Positions 1-11,880 of a stretch of DNA of 64,000 nt are shown piece by piece. The translations under genes and the position numbers were made by a program. The stretch is taken from the NCBI GenBank assembly GCA_029931535.1, contig JAQPZY010001692.1, positions 1,651,001-1,715,000 of the forward strand, read 5' to 3'. The stretch's first letter is position 1. Every line of letters starts with the position of its first letter. Origin of the DNA: Margaritifera margaritifera. Taxonomy: Eukaryota; Mollusca; Bivalvia; Unionida; Margaritiferidae. The notes beneath the pieces are model-generated. The model saw nothing but the letters and a program-made list of their open reading frames with translations. It did no database searches and was not told the origin of the DNA.

Positions 1-506
1 CAGTAAGGATGGAAATTCTGGATAAAATTAAGTGCGTCTGTGTTGGTCATATACCGTATGTGTTCTGATTCCACTTTCACAAATTGTTTCAACTTGATTA
101 CACACTCAGCTTAGTGTTACAAGACTCCATATTTGGAAATTACAAAAGAAATGTTACAATTTATGATTACCTTAGAACAGGCTCTTGGTTTCTTATAATT
201 GCATTAACAAACTGTCTGTTGATTGAAATTTCCAATGATTTTATTGAGGGACAAAAATTTAGAGTTGAATACATACTCAAGTTGAAAAATAAATCGTAGA
301 ATTAAAATTGGGGATTATAAAATGGTCCTTTACAGCTGGGTCTAATTTTAAAAGAAGCATTTTTTAATGCAGGTTTTGCTTCAAGTGCTTTTTTTTCCAC
401 ATGTAGCTCCAATTGTGTTGCTTTAAGAAATTAACTTCCACTATTTAAAAAATAAATCTTAGCAATTACTAATTATCTGTAAAAAAAAAAGTTTTTAGCT
501 TTTTAC
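1..506 (-). other. Intron after exon M (partial)
   Basis: This should be the intron leading to the C-terminal Cys-rich exons of UBR3. I see neither those exons nor a recognisable repeat here. Confidence 0.5.
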
Positions 507-647
507 CTTCCCATCACCAGGAACTTTGTCAATGAAGTTGCCCAGGTCAGTTAACCAGGCCCTAGTTAAGGTATGTGGCTCACTTACAGTCCAGTAAAGA
601 CACGATACAGCAGTGGTCATTCTGTCTGGCTTGACTGTGGTACTTCC
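507..647 (-). CDS. UBR3: UBR3 homologue, candidate exon M
   Basis: Acceptor gtgcag and donor gtaaaa enclose 141 nt (47 codons) in phase 0 on both sides. The translation contains AVSCLYWTVSEP and, 10 residues on, WLTDLGNFIDKVPGDGK. These line up with SASCLDWPVPAF and WCFEIKSFTERHAEQGK of UBR3 with the same spacing. The pyrimidine tract is weak and a second frame is open over part of the segment, so the 5' boundary is uncertain. If exon L joins this directly, a conserved segment of about 15-20 residues is lost, hence the suspected missing exon. Confidence 0.58.
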
Positions 648-3474
648 CTGCACATTTAAGTGTAGGTAAGAGCACAGGTACTGGAATTCTGTTAGATCCT
701 GAAGTATAATAATTGAATAAATACCATGTCCCGAATGCCATTATTATTATTATTATTTCATGCAATTGGCATCATTTCCTGTTCAAACAATTCATCATAT
801 AAATTTAGCGTTATCAAATTCTGGTGAAAATGGGTTTCATTCATAGACTTCTTCAAGTGGTCTATTTTTCATGTACATTATTGCTTTTATGTGTTAAGAA
901 GGTAGCTTGCTCATCTGCTTGTAAATTGCACCTGGAGTTTGGCTGTCTTAGAAGTAACTGACATAGGCCAAATATAGAAAGTGTCAACCCAGTGTCTGAC
1001 ATGTCACCTTTGTTAAAAGACTTGTAATGCTTTGTAAGCAGAAACACTGTTCCCATCAAGTATTTAACATGAAATGTGCAAAAGTTTTCATCTGCAGTTC
1101 TGGGTTCTTGCAGAATTTTGCATAGCATTCCTTGAAAATTTTGAATCAACAGAATAGCTTATATGAAATAGCAAATGTAGTGTTGGGCCATTATCTATTC
1201 TTGGATTAAAAGGAGTGACCTAATGATTAAATGTCTGTTAACATTTTCATCTCAAACATGGATGGATATTTAATGAACATACAGCATGTACATTGTGACC
1301 ATCTGTTGTTTTTCTTGGACCACAATACATTCAGAACCGACAGATTTATGCAGACTTTTCTATACTATTATAACACTTTTTTGTCTTCTTTCTTGTTTAC
1401 AATAATTACAATCCACTTATCTGACAGAAATCAGCAGTGTTTGAAAGCTTAATTTGATTTTTTGCATTATAAACAATATGTAGGAATAGCTTACCATGAT
1501 CTTGATCCCCAAACTATTATTATACAGTAAACACTGAAAGAAATTGTTGAATAGATCAAATTTGATAAACTAAAGCAAATTTGGGGTAAAATTAGTTCTC
1601 TATTAATCTTGTCTGATGAATACTTTAGTTCAAACATTTCATTTACAAGGTCAATAGACTTGAGTGACCACTTTAAGCAGTAAGAAACCACTATTTGATT
1701 AGGAAATACCTGGCCATTGACCACAGAAAGCAGGTCACCATTTAATACATGACTTTTATGAAGGAAATTATCATGGGCAAAGGGGAGACGGGGAAATGGG
1801 AATGGCCGTCAAGACCAGGTGACTGCTATATAAAGGTGACCATTAGGACAGGTTTGACTACTGTTATTAAATAAAATCACAAAAAAGGTAAATGACTACA
1901 CTACCAATGGGTTTTGTATTTTTATGTACGAAACCCAGAAAATGCTGCAGTAAAAGCTTTAAGATGAAATCTCTGAGGGTCTAACTTATTTACTCTCATA
2001 GCTCCCACTACAATTCCACATTAGGAGTCAATTGACCCATAAATTATCAGGTTCAGGAGTCACATTTTGATTTGTAGGAATCAATGCTGAGGACTGATAC
2101 TAATTGTGTCAGAGTGTAAAACATGGGATTTTCCAGAAGAAAATAAATAGAAAATTGTCAGTATCAATTATTTAATGTTGCCTTAGGTGTTTGTTTATGT
2201 ATATGTTACTTTGTCTGTTATAGTGTTATGTGTTTACTTTCATTAAAAATATAAATTAAGAAAACTAAGACCTAAAAAGCAGATGTTTTATTTAGCTTTA
2301 TTCACCCAACAATTAAACAATTTACTTTCTTCTGGCTGCATTATGCTCAAACTGATTAACTGGCCTGTTCAGTTTGTCTTCCCTGTCAAAGTTTGCTTGG
2401 TTCTTTGCATGAATAAGTCTCATTTTGTTTTCTACAGAAGCTGCATTCATGTGTACTCTGCTTGCAGTAGCGTGAGCTGATTATACCTGAGAAATAAGGT
2501 ATTAAAACATTGTTTTTCCCCAAACTTGTCCAGAGGGATATGGAAATTGATTGACAGTCAAACAGTGGAGTAGAGTTGCTAAAATATCGTTATCGCGTGG
2601 TGTTTGTTCAATACCCACCTAGAGGAACATTGGCAAATAACTGACAGTGATAGTGAAATAGGCCAGCTATAAATATCACTAATGTGTGGTATTTTGTCAA
2701 TACTCACCTAGATGGATGTCAGCAATTGAACACAGGAAGAAAAAAAAAATCCACATGATGATCAGCAAAGCTGGGAAAGCCTTGAAACTTTTCTTCATCA
2801 TATATTTCTGGGCCAGAACCTTGGTTTGATTTTTGCATCAATAACACGCACAATGAAACCATATCCCGCATCACCTTTGTCAAATCTGTGTAATTTATAT
2901 ATTATTTTGCGTCTAAGCTAAACAAAATTACATTCCTGTCATGAAGAGAGATAAGGAATTCCTGAAAGTTGGCTTTTATCAATGCTTTTTAGATGCAAAG
3001 CTCATTAAGAAAACTACGTAACATTAAGTTAGCTCCTACATATATACTTAAGTACAAACAACTATTGAAAACACATTTGTGAACTTCATGTGTGACCTTG
3101 AAAAAATGAGGTAAATAAAATTTACAATTCCTCCAAAAAGTACAATGAAAGCCATGAGTTACAAAGCAAATTTCATCATTCATCAGATCTCAACTGGTTG
3201 TTATGCCACACAGTTCAAATAAAGTGTTTAGATGAAAAGACTAAACTCTTTAGAGACTATACAATCTCCATATATGGCATCCATTTGATGTATAACAAAC
3301 TGGAAATAATTTTTTGTGAAAAACATAATATATCCCTCCAATATATACATAAACTGATAGAAGATGGAATCCAAGGCACACAAACTTGCAAAAGAAAAGA
3401 AGGGAGAAAAAAAAAAAAAAAAAAAAAGAAGGAAAGGAAAGGAAAATTTCCATGCCACATATAATAAACATTTT

Positions 3475-3745
3475 TTCATCTAGGACCAACAAGACATCAT
3501 ATCAAATCTTTTAGTGAAAACCACATGTTGATACAACCATATGTTCAGGATGAGTAGTGATAAGATTTTCAAGCTGGCCACCATTTCAGTCATACTGGAT
3601 ATCCAACGGCATGTCCTATGGGCACCATTTTCATTTAGGACCAACAAAAATCATAAGAAGTACTTTGGTGAAAGCCCTATGTCGAGATGACCATTTGTTC
3701 ATGATGAGTAGTAATAACAAGATTTCCAAGATGCAGGACTTGTAA
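3475..3745 (+). repeat. Pearl-like 144-bp monomers, about two copies
   Basis: Two diverged copies of the monomer whose hallmarks are ttttcaagatggccacc, cattttcatttaggacca and tcataagaagtc. No left or right end is visible, so this looks like an internal fragment. Confidence 0.7.
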
Positions 3746-4428
3746 TTACTACTACGAGATCAGTAAATTTGCCAACAGGTCACTAAATCCCAGCCCTTGC
3801 AAATCTGTTAAATCAGTAAAATTTCTGCCACTCACCATCATAGGTTAACAAGTGGTCTTGTGTCTGATGTATTGAAAAAAACATAGGATGGCATTCCTTT
3901 TTATGGTTAATTGACCCATTTACTATGTTAACCAAGCACCTGCCAAGATGCTGTATTTGATAAGGTACAATGAATGCCTATCGTAGAAAACAGTGATGTG
4001 TTCTTCCATGCATAAAGTAAATAAGGGTGCTGATTGTCAAAACAGTCAGGACACATGCTGAACTAGCCTGGTATCCAGGTCCAATCCACTAATTTCAATA
4101 CAATAGTCTCCCTCTTGAATGCCCCCCCCCCCGACCAGCAGCCACCCACTTTATACATCCAGAATCCCTTGGCACTGATGAGTTTGTGTTCAAAAGTACC
4201 CCTCAAAGATGGCCACCCCTTTAATGTGACCAGTGGCTGGCATTTTAGTGTAAAAACTGTCAAATTTAGCCATCGCAAGTGGCCACATAATGGTTAAGAT
4301 TGAAATGTCACTAATATTTTTGAATTTCTCAACACATGGACATTTGTTCCAACATGCCGATAAAGTAACTTTAATCCACACAAAGAGGTAAGTAATCCAA
4401 TTATCCTTACTGCCGTGTGTTCCTTAGA

Positions 4429-4502
4429 TGTTAGCTTTTGTCACTTTGATAATTACTGGCTAGTATAACCACTGATAATTATCAAGATGACAAAAGCTAA
4501 CC
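4429..4502. repeat. Short hairpin-forming inverted repeat
   Basis: The arm at 4429-4455 (gttagcttttgtcactttga) is nearly the reverse complement of 4473-4502, with an 17-nt spacer. It may be a MITE end or a stand-alone foldback. Confidence 0.6.
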
Positions 4503-4721
4503 GCTGAGAAGCACAGTATTGTTCAACTCAAGTCAGCGTGATATCCGGTCGCCAGATAGTACAATGGTATGTTAGCCTTTCTGGCTTCCCTCTCACAGAC
4601 TATGAAATGTACTTAACAGACTGGAGGGAAGAAAAAAAAAGTTGATCATGTAGCAAGCTCACTTCCTTTGTAAACATTGAGCATCTCATTGATTACTACA
4701 TATTGCCCATGAAGGAATAAG

Positions 4722-4916
4722 TTGTCGCAAAAGTACAAAATGTCATCAGACATTCTCAGTTTAGAACGAAAAGTGAAAGCAATTAGACTAAATGAAAAGA
4801 GGGAGAGTCCTTTGATCACTGAGAAATTTTATGTCAGAAAGATTCAAATAAACATCGTCGATATGCATTCAACTGCAGTGTGTGGGAAAACGGAATTGAT
4901 GGATGTACAGGGATAG
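4722..4916 (+). pseudogene. pogo/Tigger-type transposase N-terminal relic
   Basis: The 64-codon open stretch contains SLERKVKAIRLNEKRE then EKFYVRKIQINIVD. This resembles the CENP-B-type helix-turn-helix at the start of pogo/Tigger transposases (pattern sLkeKveviri.ekg...iaekFgvgktqI). It is followed only by non-similar sequence, so it is a fragment. It is short, so chance resemblance cannot be excluded. Confidence 0.45.
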
Positions 4917-5107
4917 TTACAACCAAATGTTTGTGCCCAGATTTTACTAACTTGGTGGTTTTGCACCATGATTGATGATTATTCATAATTTAAAAAAAAA
5001 AAAAAACATTGATATTAGTTTTATCACATTAAGTCCATAACCTGATAATATTCCTGTGATTTTTAAATGAAAATACTAAATATATAAAAAATTATACTTT
5101 ATATGTA

Positions 5108-6131
5108 CCGTATTTGCCGACCTATAAGTTGATGCTGAGTATAAGTCGAATTCGCTAATTTCGTCAATTTTCAATCCTTCATCCATATATAAGTCGATGC
5201 GGAGTATAAGATGAAGCCAGATCAACACCTTGGCTTCGTCACTTTCGCTAGTAACTTCCGGTTTCATGAATATTAATGGTATCACTATGCTATTCCAGAT
5301 TAATTGGGAAAATGATTAAGATGGTCTGTACATGTATTATTTATTGGCACATTTTATGCAATGATATGAACTCCTGTTGTAAAAAAATAAGTACAACTTG
5401 TATTCTTACAGCAACAGTAACCGCATTATCAAATTATATGTACAATAAAAACTAAAAGAACTCGATTAAGACTTGTTGTTTTTAGTGAATGCATGTATGT
5501 GTGTCTGTGTGAATGTGTGTGAGAGAGAGAGAGGATGAAACAACGCTATGTCAGTGTGTAAGAACGTATGCATTCAGAGCAGTTTTTACTTGTAGCTTTT
5601 GGAGAGAGAGAGAGAGGTTACAGGATGATTGTAATATGTATTGTTGAGTTACCTGATGATTGTGATCTTACTCATGTACAGGAGCATTACTGTATTCCAT
5701 TATCAATTAATATCTCTGAATAAACAGTTCATTCTTGTTTTTATATCCATTATCATAAAGAACCAACTGGCTTTGCAGTGTTATTTACATTCTAATTAAA
5801 TATACCTACAGCTTTGGCCAGGTCATTCCAGTAGATGTGATCAAATCAGTGAGGCTAACAATAGGGAAATGAGGCTACCCATAGGGTATTGTAATCGATC
5901 CTGTAAAGCATGTTAATGTATGCAGGACTGTGTAATGACCTGTAATGCCAGGTGCTTGCTCATGTAAGTTTCTCAACCAGTGACATCTTTTGATCTCGCC
6001 GACAGAAGTGTCAGAGCTTTGAATTCATGAGCAAAGATCAAACCAAAATGCCGCCTAACTACAGGAAGTGTACATGCACTTACTGATAAAGGGTAATTTT
6101 ATTTCATGGGAATATAGAGTTCATTGTATTT

Positions 6132-6162
<31 letters not shown>

Positions 6163-6844
6163 CAGCATGCTAAATGGTCATCTTGGGATTTATACTAAAT
6201 GGAGTCTATATGAATATAAATATTGTGAATATTTAAATATAAATTATATATCTTTGAAACTGAAGGAGTATGGTATGTATTGTTTTAACTTCCATTGACT
6301 ATTTCATTACTGTTTTCTCTCTTTGACAAAAGCTTCAGCTAAAAGGGGTCACTAAGGTACATTAAGCAAAATAGCATGAAGAAGGGCTGAAATCTCTGTC
6401 TGTCTGTCTGTCTCTTTTTTTTCGATTACAAGATGCAATAAGAAAAATGTGCAATGGAATACCCATGTCCATGTCATGGTTATCCGTTTTCTAACTTGTC
6501 TATTCTACTACACACATATGTAAGCAAACTCAAACAACATATATTACTAGTGCATGCTGCTTTAGCACAATTACGTCTGATGCACATGAATTTAATACTG
6601 ACAATCACGTAAATATTTCGGAATCCTTCTCCATGTCGGGTCCTATATTTTTGTGCACACGATCTCTTCCCAAAAATGATAATTATTTTTTTACACTAGA
6701 CTTTTCGTAATTTGAATTTTTTTTTTTTTTTTTTTACGTAAAGCAATTTCAATGACTTAATTCATATATAAGTCGATTCGGAGTATAAGATGAAGCCCAA
6801 ACTTCCAGGTAAAAAAGTATTGACTTATAGGCCGGCAAATACGG
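5108..6844. mobile_element. 1.74-kb TIR element, TA target duplication, non-autonomous
   Basis: The left end ccgtatttgccgacctataa and right end ttataggccggcaaatacgg are inverted repeats (one mismatch in 20), each bordered by TA (5106-5107, 6845-6846). Subterminal tataagtcgatgcggagtat motifs occur near both ends. The interior has GA tracts and poly-A runs but no transposase ORF. TA duplication suggests the Tc1/mariner group, but the family is unassigned. Confidence 0.65.
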
Positions 6845-7039
6845 TAGTATTACTAACGTCAGTGTGATCCCCTTCTAGAAAGGCCACCCCTCTTGTAAGG
6901 CCACTTTCCTGCTGCAGGAGCGGTGGCTTTATAAGAGGGGGACCATGTCAATATAAATTGATACAGGTTGTCTGGCTAGTGTCATAACTTGGCTAATCGG
7001 AAAAGGTCATGCTGGCTGACCAAATAAAAAAATCAGGTG

Positions 7040-7222
7040 TTTAAGGTGTTGGGTGTTTTATGGTACAGCAATTCAAGTAGGTTATTTAGTGTGTAGGCAA
7101 CTGGAGTAAAGTGCCTTGCTCAAGGACACACCATGAAAGCAGACCCAGGCTGATCTGATAAGGATTCGAATCCACACCATTCCATTTGCTAGTCCAGCAG
7201 GCCAACCACTAAGCCACAGTGA
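7040..7222 (-). mobile_element. tRNA-derived SINE
   Basis: On the minus strand, A-box-like tggcttagtgg (7206-7216) and B-box ggattcgaatcc (7162-7173) have tRNA spacing. They are followed by a body with tgtgtccttgagcaaggcac, a motif of V-type SINE domains. A related copy lies at 49010-49195. Confidence 0.65.
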
Positions 7223-7338
7223 ATTATAGAATTATACCAATTAACAGGTTTTTTTTCAGAAAAATTATAGAATTATACCAATTAACAGGTTTTTTCAAGA
7301 ATAATTATAGAATTATACCAATTTACAGGTTTTTTCAG
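7221..7338. repeat. 40-bp tandem triplication
   Basis: Three copies of a unit containing ttatagaattataccaatt and acaggtttttt follow one another, starting at the SINE head. Confidence 0.85.
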
Positions 7339-7709
7339 ACAGTTGATGATAAACATTCACTGCATGGTGGGAAGCCGTGTTAGTTCTTGCAACTTTGCAC
7401 AGCTGCTGCAAAATGTTGGAAATAAGACGATGACAAGAAAAAGCACAATCGTAAATGATCAAGAGAATAGAGTGCGAATGTACCAGAAATCATGGTAAAA
7501 CAAATGGCTGAAATATAATCCAGAAAAGGATGCGATGTGTACTTTCTGCATTGAGTATTCGGAAAAATACACAAGTGCATGGGGTACTTCATTCTTTGAT
7601 GCTTGTGATGTTACTAGGATCAGTGAAATTTAGGTATGACCAGTAAAAATGTTATTATGGTGATCCTGTGGATCAGTGTAAAAAAAAAAAAATAATCATA
7701 ATTTCAAGC

Positions 7710-8110
7710 TCTGAACATGTATGCCATCGCAGCCATATTGGTTGTAAGATTGGTACCATTTTCCTTTAGGACCACTAGAGATCTTAAGAAGTCTTTTAGT
7801 GAAAACCCCATGTGGATATAAACATCCATTCAGGAGGAGCAGCAATAACAAGATTTTCAAGATGTCCACCATGGTGGCTATACTGGATATCTGAGGGGCA
7901 CCATTTTCATTCAGGACCAACTAGATATCATATGAAGTCTTTTAGTGATAACCCCATATCAATACAACCATCCGTGCAGGATTAGTAGTGATAATAAGAT
8001 TTTCAAAACAGCCATATTGGTTGTCAGATTAGTACCATTTTCATATAGGTCCAACTAGACAGCATAAAAAGCTTGTAGTGAAAACCCCATTTCGATATGA
8101 CCATCCATCA
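7710..8110 (+). repeat. Pearl-like 144-bp monomers, about three copies
   Basis: Three diverged monomers with the aggaccaactagatatcat and gataacaagattttcaa hallmarks, without recognisable ends. Confidence 0.7.
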
Positions 8111-8860
8111 GTGTTATCGCTAGGATTTTTAAAGTTGGAGTCCAGGACTCCTTAGTTAAAAAAGTTAGTTCTAGTCCTAAAGATAGGAGTCCCAATAATG
8201 AGACCTTTTTTCCTTTGCAAAAATTTTGTGCATTCTGTGTGTATTGTGTCACCAAAATAAATGTCAACAGGGTGTTTTTGCTAATTGTGAAACATTTATT
8301 ATTATTTTAAAAGAATGAAAATCTAAGGCAAATGAGAACTGTGATAATTGATATTCTTTCATTTTGTTTGCAACAAGAAGGAATAAAACATGAGACTAAA
8401 ATTTCTTTGTTGCCATTTCATTTTGCCTTCCAGTCACAACACAATGTGCACAAACATGTAGCTAATAATGTCCCATTGTTTTTTAATTTTGTGTCCCATG
8501 GGAATGTCCATTTCATTATTCTTTCCACAAATCTCTGTTTCTAAGGTGTTTTGTTTTCTTTATCAGAATTGGATCCTTTATCTATTTTCTGTATGCAAGT
8601 TTCATGAGAATCAGGTTTATCTGCAGCCTTGTGCTTGGTAGCAAAGACAGTATGTAAAGCTGCCACTGGAAAAGCAGACATTTGATAATGACTCTAACAT
8701 GAAGATATATCTGCACATGACACCAAAGAACTGCTGATATGATAACTATTACATAGGAACTCTTATTTGTCAGACAAAAAAAAAAAAAAAAAAATCAATT
8801 AGATTATAGGGAAGAATACAGAGAAATACTATTATCCAAGCACTATTTTTCTAAATATGG

Positions 8861-9106
8861 TAAAGCTCTCCCTTGTTATAACATGGAAGTTGGGATCCAT
8901 AACTGCTGACTGTATTACGTACCGAACCGCGATATAGAGAGAACTGCATTATGTATTGAACCTCAATATAATGAAAATAGCACATTGTTTTCTTTAAATC
9001 CATTTTGTTATACATTGGTATGATTTTGGTCATGGGGTCCACAGTAGTACCGTGCTACGTCCAGAATCGTGTTATAATGAGGCGTGTTATAATGAAGAGA
9101 GCTGTA
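8861..9106. mobile_element. 246-bp MITE
   Basis: The ends taaagctctcccttgttata and, in reverse complement, tacagctctcttcattataa are terminal inverted repeats. A second ttataa-type motif sits just inside the right end. The flanking TA fits pogo/mariner-derived MITEs. It has no coding capacity. Confidence 0.6.
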
Positions 9107-9509
9107 TATGATAAAATACAAGTGTTCCAAACATCGCAGAAGGATCTACTGCATAATGGATCAAAATGTGCTGAATGGTGCTTATCAAAGTGAGGTGTCA
9201 AAGCACACATGCGTGTAATTAGTCTATAATGATCAATGTGATGATAAGGTACTGACAATCAATTAACAGGTGTTTAATCTCATTATTTACCAAGATTTGG
9301 CCTGTATAACCACCTAATCCATTTTCAATCACTTGGACTCTTTATGATAACCTGGACACTACAAGACTGATACTCGCTTTGCAGGAACAAATCAAACATA
9401 ATACAAGTTTGCTGAAAAAAATCATGTTTATCAAGGACTTGCCTACTGGAATTTTCTTTCATCCATAATTTTAAAAAAGTGTATTTGTATACATATTTCA
9501 GTGTCCCGG

Positions 9510-9690
9510 AGAACCCTGGTCCATTCAGGAGTAGTAGTGATAACAAGATTTTGAAGATGGCTGCCGCAGTAGCCATAATGAATGTCCAAGGGATGAATGT
9601 GTTTTGAAAAAATTTGTGGCAATCCTATCTGTAGTTTAGGTGAAGTAACAACAACGAACTTGTGCTAACAGATAATGGACATCGGGCAAC
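9510..9690 (+). repeat. Pearl-like monomer plus right end
   Basis: One monomer core (gataacaagattttgaagatg) is followed directly by the right-end segment (gggatgaatgtgt ... tggcaatcct ... gtagtttagg ... acttgtgctaacag) shared with the copies at 35.4, 56.5 and 57.5 kb. Confidence 0.7.
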
Positions 9691-9929
9691 AAATGAAAAG
9701 CGATTGCATACTCTTCTAGTATATATCCAGTAGATTTTAAAAAAGTCACTGATTTCAGTGAAGTAATGTAATTTAATAAGTTCTTTTGGCCAAAAGTTAG
9801 TAATTGTAATAAAAACTTTAAAACATAATTTTAATGTAATTAATCACATTTAACCCAAGGTCTGGCACATGAAAGGCCCTTCTATATAACCTTTAATCTT
9901 ACCATCATGTGATGAAGCTTATAAATTAC

Positions 9930-10055
9930 CTCTTTTGCTGGAAACTCTTTTTGGAAGAGGTGATGTTTGATGAGAGCACAAATCTTCAGGAATGGGCAGA
10001 AATAATCCTGTATAATGTACTCAACACTTTGAGGGGACCATACACTCTGGCAAAT
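9930..10055 (-). CDS. UBR3: UBR3 homologue, exon L
   Basis: The 126-nt exon has acceptor cctacag and donor gtaatt, phase 0 on both sides. It encodes ICQSVWSPQSVEYIIQDYFC then PFLKICALIKHHLFQKEFP. This matches the UBR3 motif WSPESMEKCLQDFCLPFLRI followed by QHHLFGEDLP. It is one of the clearest C-terminal helical-domain matches in the window. Confidence 0.93.
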
Positions 10056-10698
10056 CTGTAGGAAAAACACAGAAATGCACAGATTCTATCATACTTTCAT
10101 TACCTCTGAATAATCTTAAAAAATCATAAAATCAAATTACAACAGCCATTAAAAAACTTGCGACATATAAAGTCTTTCTTTTTTCTTTATTCCTCTTGGG
10201 TATCTAAACATTTTATAGTGGGTGGATTCAAAGATGCGAGGGTACATCCTAGAGTGTAGCCATGGCCAAAAACTATTTTGTGCTACCATTAAATAGAATC
10301 TACTTTTTTTTGCATACTATTTTTTTTCATTTAATTTGCAAGGGGAATCTATCAGTAAAATTAAACAGCTGCAAATCAGAATTATCCATATAAAAAATTA
10401 AATAGTCACAAAATAGTTTGACACTGGAAAACCACAAAATTTTGTGGCTGCCATATAAAATACCATCTATACTCGCGTACAAGCCAATACCAACTGCATA
10501 GACCCAGATCTGCCGGCGCATTATCTGGGTCTATGCAGTTTGTAAGGACTAATCAGTAGAACCTGGTGCCGCCAGGTTGAAACGGTCTATGATATGCCAA
10601 TAAAGACGAAATGACAATAAATAGATTTCACATACTGGATCAGTCGCAGCCCGGGTTACCAATAATGACCACGCCATCTGCTGGACACCAGGACGGAG

Positions 10699-11880
10699 GT
10701 GACAAGTATGCTACTGGTGCAACTACCATCAAAAGTACGGGGAAGAGATAACATCACCATTGGAACATGGAATGTCAGGACATTAAGACCAGCAGGGAAA
10801 TTCGAGGAGCTCACCCATGAGATGAGAAGATACCAATGGCACATCCTTGGACTCTGCGAGATGCGCTGGAAAAATTTCGGAGAGAGATCAAAAGATGACG
10901 GACACAGGATCTACTTCAGTGGGCATGAGAACAAGCATGAATATGGAGTCAGGTTTATGGTACACAAGCACATTGTGAGTACAATCATGGGTTGTCAACC
11001 AGTGTCTAACAGGATGATTACAATCAGCGTAAGCGCATCTCCCTTTAACATCACTATCATACAGGTCTATGCCCCAACATCTGACCATGATGACGAGGAA
11101 TTGGATGAGTTCTACGACCAGCTTCAAACTCTCATAGACCAGACACCCAAGAAGGATATTCTGGTTATTCAAGGAGACTGGAATGTTAAGATAGGAGAAG
11201 ACGCACAAGCAGACTGGCGAGAAGTCTGTGGTTCATACTGTAATAAGCAGACCAATGAGAGAGGACTCAAGCTCCTGGACTTCGCCACATACAATAACCT
11301 AGTGCTAACGAATACCCTTGGCCCCCACAAACTACCCAGAAGATGGACTTGGCACAGCCCAGACGGAAAACATCACAACCAGACTGACTACATCTTGGTG
11401 AGAAAGCGCTTCCGGTCTAGCGTAAACATTGCCAGAATATGCAGCTTCCCAGGAGCTGATACAGAAATCGACCATGACTTGCTGATGATGACTATCAAAC
11501 TTTGTCTGAGGAAGACCAATAAGCCAAGACAATTTAGGATCAGGTTCGACCTTAAAAAACTTAAAGATCCAAGCATGGCACAAGCATTTCAAGCATCAAT
11601 AGGCGGCAAATTTGCACCACTCACAATTCTGGGACATGAAGAAATAAACCTAGACTCCTTGATCATCACCTTCAACAAGGCAGTAATAGACACATCTGGA
11701 GAGATCCTTGGCAAGCATCGTAGAATAAAGAAGCCTGGGGTCACAGCAGATATACTCGACCTCTGCGATGTGAGGAGAAAACTGAGGAGTAAGCGAGGAG
11801 ACCATGAAGGAGCAAAAAAATACAATGAGATTAAAACAGGATTAAGAAGAGCACAAAGAAAGCAAAAGAAAGCTGGTTAG
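10699..11880 (+). pseudogene. LINE ORF, APE-type endonuclease part
   Basis: The 393-codon open frame carries the ordered endonuclease motifs GTWNVRTL, LCEMRW, QVYAPTSD, GDWNVKIG, RWTWHSPDG and QTDYILV. This is the APE-like endonuclease that nicks target DNA for target-primed reverse transcription. A stop at 11878-11880 cuts it before the reverse transcriptase; downstream sequence in another frame continues the linker. The final catalytic SDH-type motif reads EIDHDLL here, a possible degenerate site. Confidence 0.85.

Larger units (their letters stand above)
648..9929 (-). other. Intron(s) between exons L and M
   Basis: It holds Pearl-like monomers (3475-3745, 7710-8110, 9510-9690), a small hairpin and pogo relic (4429-4916), a 1.74-kb TIR element, a SINE (7040-7222) with an adjacent 40-bp triplication, and a 246-bp MITE. 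By comparison with UBR3 a short exon (roughly the EEEFSVLASCLGLLP region) should lie here, but I could not identify it. Nothing is recognised at 0.7-3.4 kb except two related segments near 2.60 and 2.70 kb. Confidence 0.55.

Noticed and set aside
2596..2760. Open minus segment with ISDIYSWPIS resembling the ISASCLDWPV motif of UBR3
   Set aside because: The candidate at 507-647 gives a longer match with correct spacing and both splice phases. This segment also contains two related intronic copies of the same sequence.
3198..3492. Overlapping Lys-rich and Phe-rich ORFs on both strands
   Set aside because: They are created by a poly-A tract at about 3407-3430, with no similarity to any family.
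8560..8720. Minus-strand stretch looking like a transposase fragment near LHTVFATKHKAADKP
   Set aside because: Only a short, weak resemblance to hAT-type proteins and no flanking terminal repeats.
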